From positions 1-5,477 of the forward strand of contig UQQY01000143.1 of NCBI GenBank assembly GCA_900543295.1: a DNA stretch of 5,477 bases. Reading direction: 5' to 3'. Shown one piece after another: positions 5,239 to 5,477 of the stretch (the stretch's first letter is position 1; each line of letters starts with the position of its first letter). This DNA is from an uncultured Oscillospiraceae bacterium. GTDB taxonomy: Bacteria; Bacillota; Clostridia; Oscillospirales; Ruminococcaceae. A program made the position numbers and the translations under genes. A model generated the notes under the pieces. The model did not search any database. It saw only the letters and a program-made list of their open reading frames with translations, and was not told where the DNA came from.

Positions 5239-5477
5239 GTGATTGTGGAATCATTGGCCATCCTGCTGATTCTTCTGGCAATGGAGGTTATTTTTCTCCG
5301 CGCACATAGAAAAAGCAACGCCGTTCAGATTGCTCCGCTTCTGATTCTTCCGGGCGGTCATTTCCTTGCCAATTTGGTGCCGGACTTGATTCCTTCATGG
5401 ACACTATCGTCTCAGACGAAAAGCCTGATCGACATTTTGTGTATGACGGTAGCGGTTGCACTGATGGGATTCTTTGG
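5239..5477 (+). CDS. Unrecognised membrane protein, N-terminal part (3' end cut by window edge)
   Basis: The frame opens at GTG 5239 and runs off the window after 79 codons without a stop. I do not recognise the family. Hydrophobic segments lie at about residues 2-20 (VESLAILLILLAMEVIFL), 30-48 (IAPLLILPGGHFLANLV) and 64-79 (IDILCMTVAVALMGFF). The only strongly basic patch is RAHRKS (21-26) after the first helix, which by the positive-inside rule puts that loop in the cytoplasm and the N-terminus outside. LPGGHFLANLVPDLIPSW (37-54) may form a short external or re-entrant segment. The gap from the lipoprotein stop is 24 nt, so it is very likely the third gene of the operon. It could be a small membrane partner of the hydrolase and lipoprotein, or the start of a larger protein; the sequence does not decide. 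Confidence 0.7.
   Translation, partial: MIVESLAILLILLAMEVIFLRAHRKSNAVQIAPLLILPGGHFLANLVPDLIPSWTLSSQTKSLIDILCMTVAVALMGFF

Noticed and set aside
5214..5309. A 31-codon frame whose ATG overlaps the lipoprotein stop (TGATG)
   Set aside because: No purine-rich site stands at the right distance, the product has no family features, and the frame that starts at GTG 5239 gives a coherent membrane protein over the same bases.
1..5477. CRISPR arrays, tRNA or rRNA genes, insertion sequences, attachment sites
   Set aside because: No spaced repeats, cloverleaf sequence, transposase motif or terminal inverted repeat was seen anywhere in the window.

Overview
The window looks like a chromosomal piece of a low-GC-lineage Gram-positive bacterium, most likely of the class Clostridia (Bacillota). 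This is inferred from strong purine-rich Shine-Dalgarno sites (GGAGG type), TTG and GTG starts, a sigma-A-type extended -10 promoter, and a DUF4358-like lipoprotein, a family I know mainly from Clostridia. Base composition is fairly balanced, with many GCG, CCG and CGG codons, which would suit an Oscillospirales-type gut or anaerobic Clostridium relative. The genus cannot be fixed from this sequence. All supported genes are on the + strand.

Left part (1-3544): the end of a surface-polysaccharide operon. Four genes are packed with 4-base stop/start overlaps: the C-terminal half of a GT4 glycosyltransferase (cut by the window edge), a WbuB-like GT4 glycosyltransferase, a small monotopic phosphoglycosyl transferase (PGT) and a WbpE-type DegT/DnrJ/EryC1/StrS aminotransferase. 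The likely shared job is this: the aminotransferase helps make an amino-sugar nucleotide, the PGT loads the first sugar phosphate onto undecaprenyl phosphate at the inner face of the membrane, and the glycosyltransferases extend it into a repeat unit for a capsule, exopolysaccharide, wall polymer or glycoprotein glycan. The dehydratase, dehydrogenase, flippase and polymerase genes this pathway would need are not in the window.

Middle (3545-3783): a 239-base regulatory gap without a convincing gene. It holds a direct repeat that fits the published WalR (YycF) consensus exactly, an extended -10 promoter about one binding-site length downstream, a leader of about 165 nt with several hairpins, and a small hairpin that buries the Shine-Dalgarno of the next gene. 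I see no clear intrinsic terminator for the upstream operon, so read-through is possible.

Right part (3784-5477): a second, separately promoted envelope operon. It has a membrane-anchored SGNH/GDSL hydrolase facing outside the cell, a DUF4358-like lipoprotein, and the first 79 codons of an unrecognised multi-spanning membrane protein starting with GTG. All three products are predicted at or outside the membrane. With a possible WalR site in front, the operon may work on cell-wall or surface-glycan ester groups under wall-stress control. That function is inference; no enzyme specificity can be read from the sequence.
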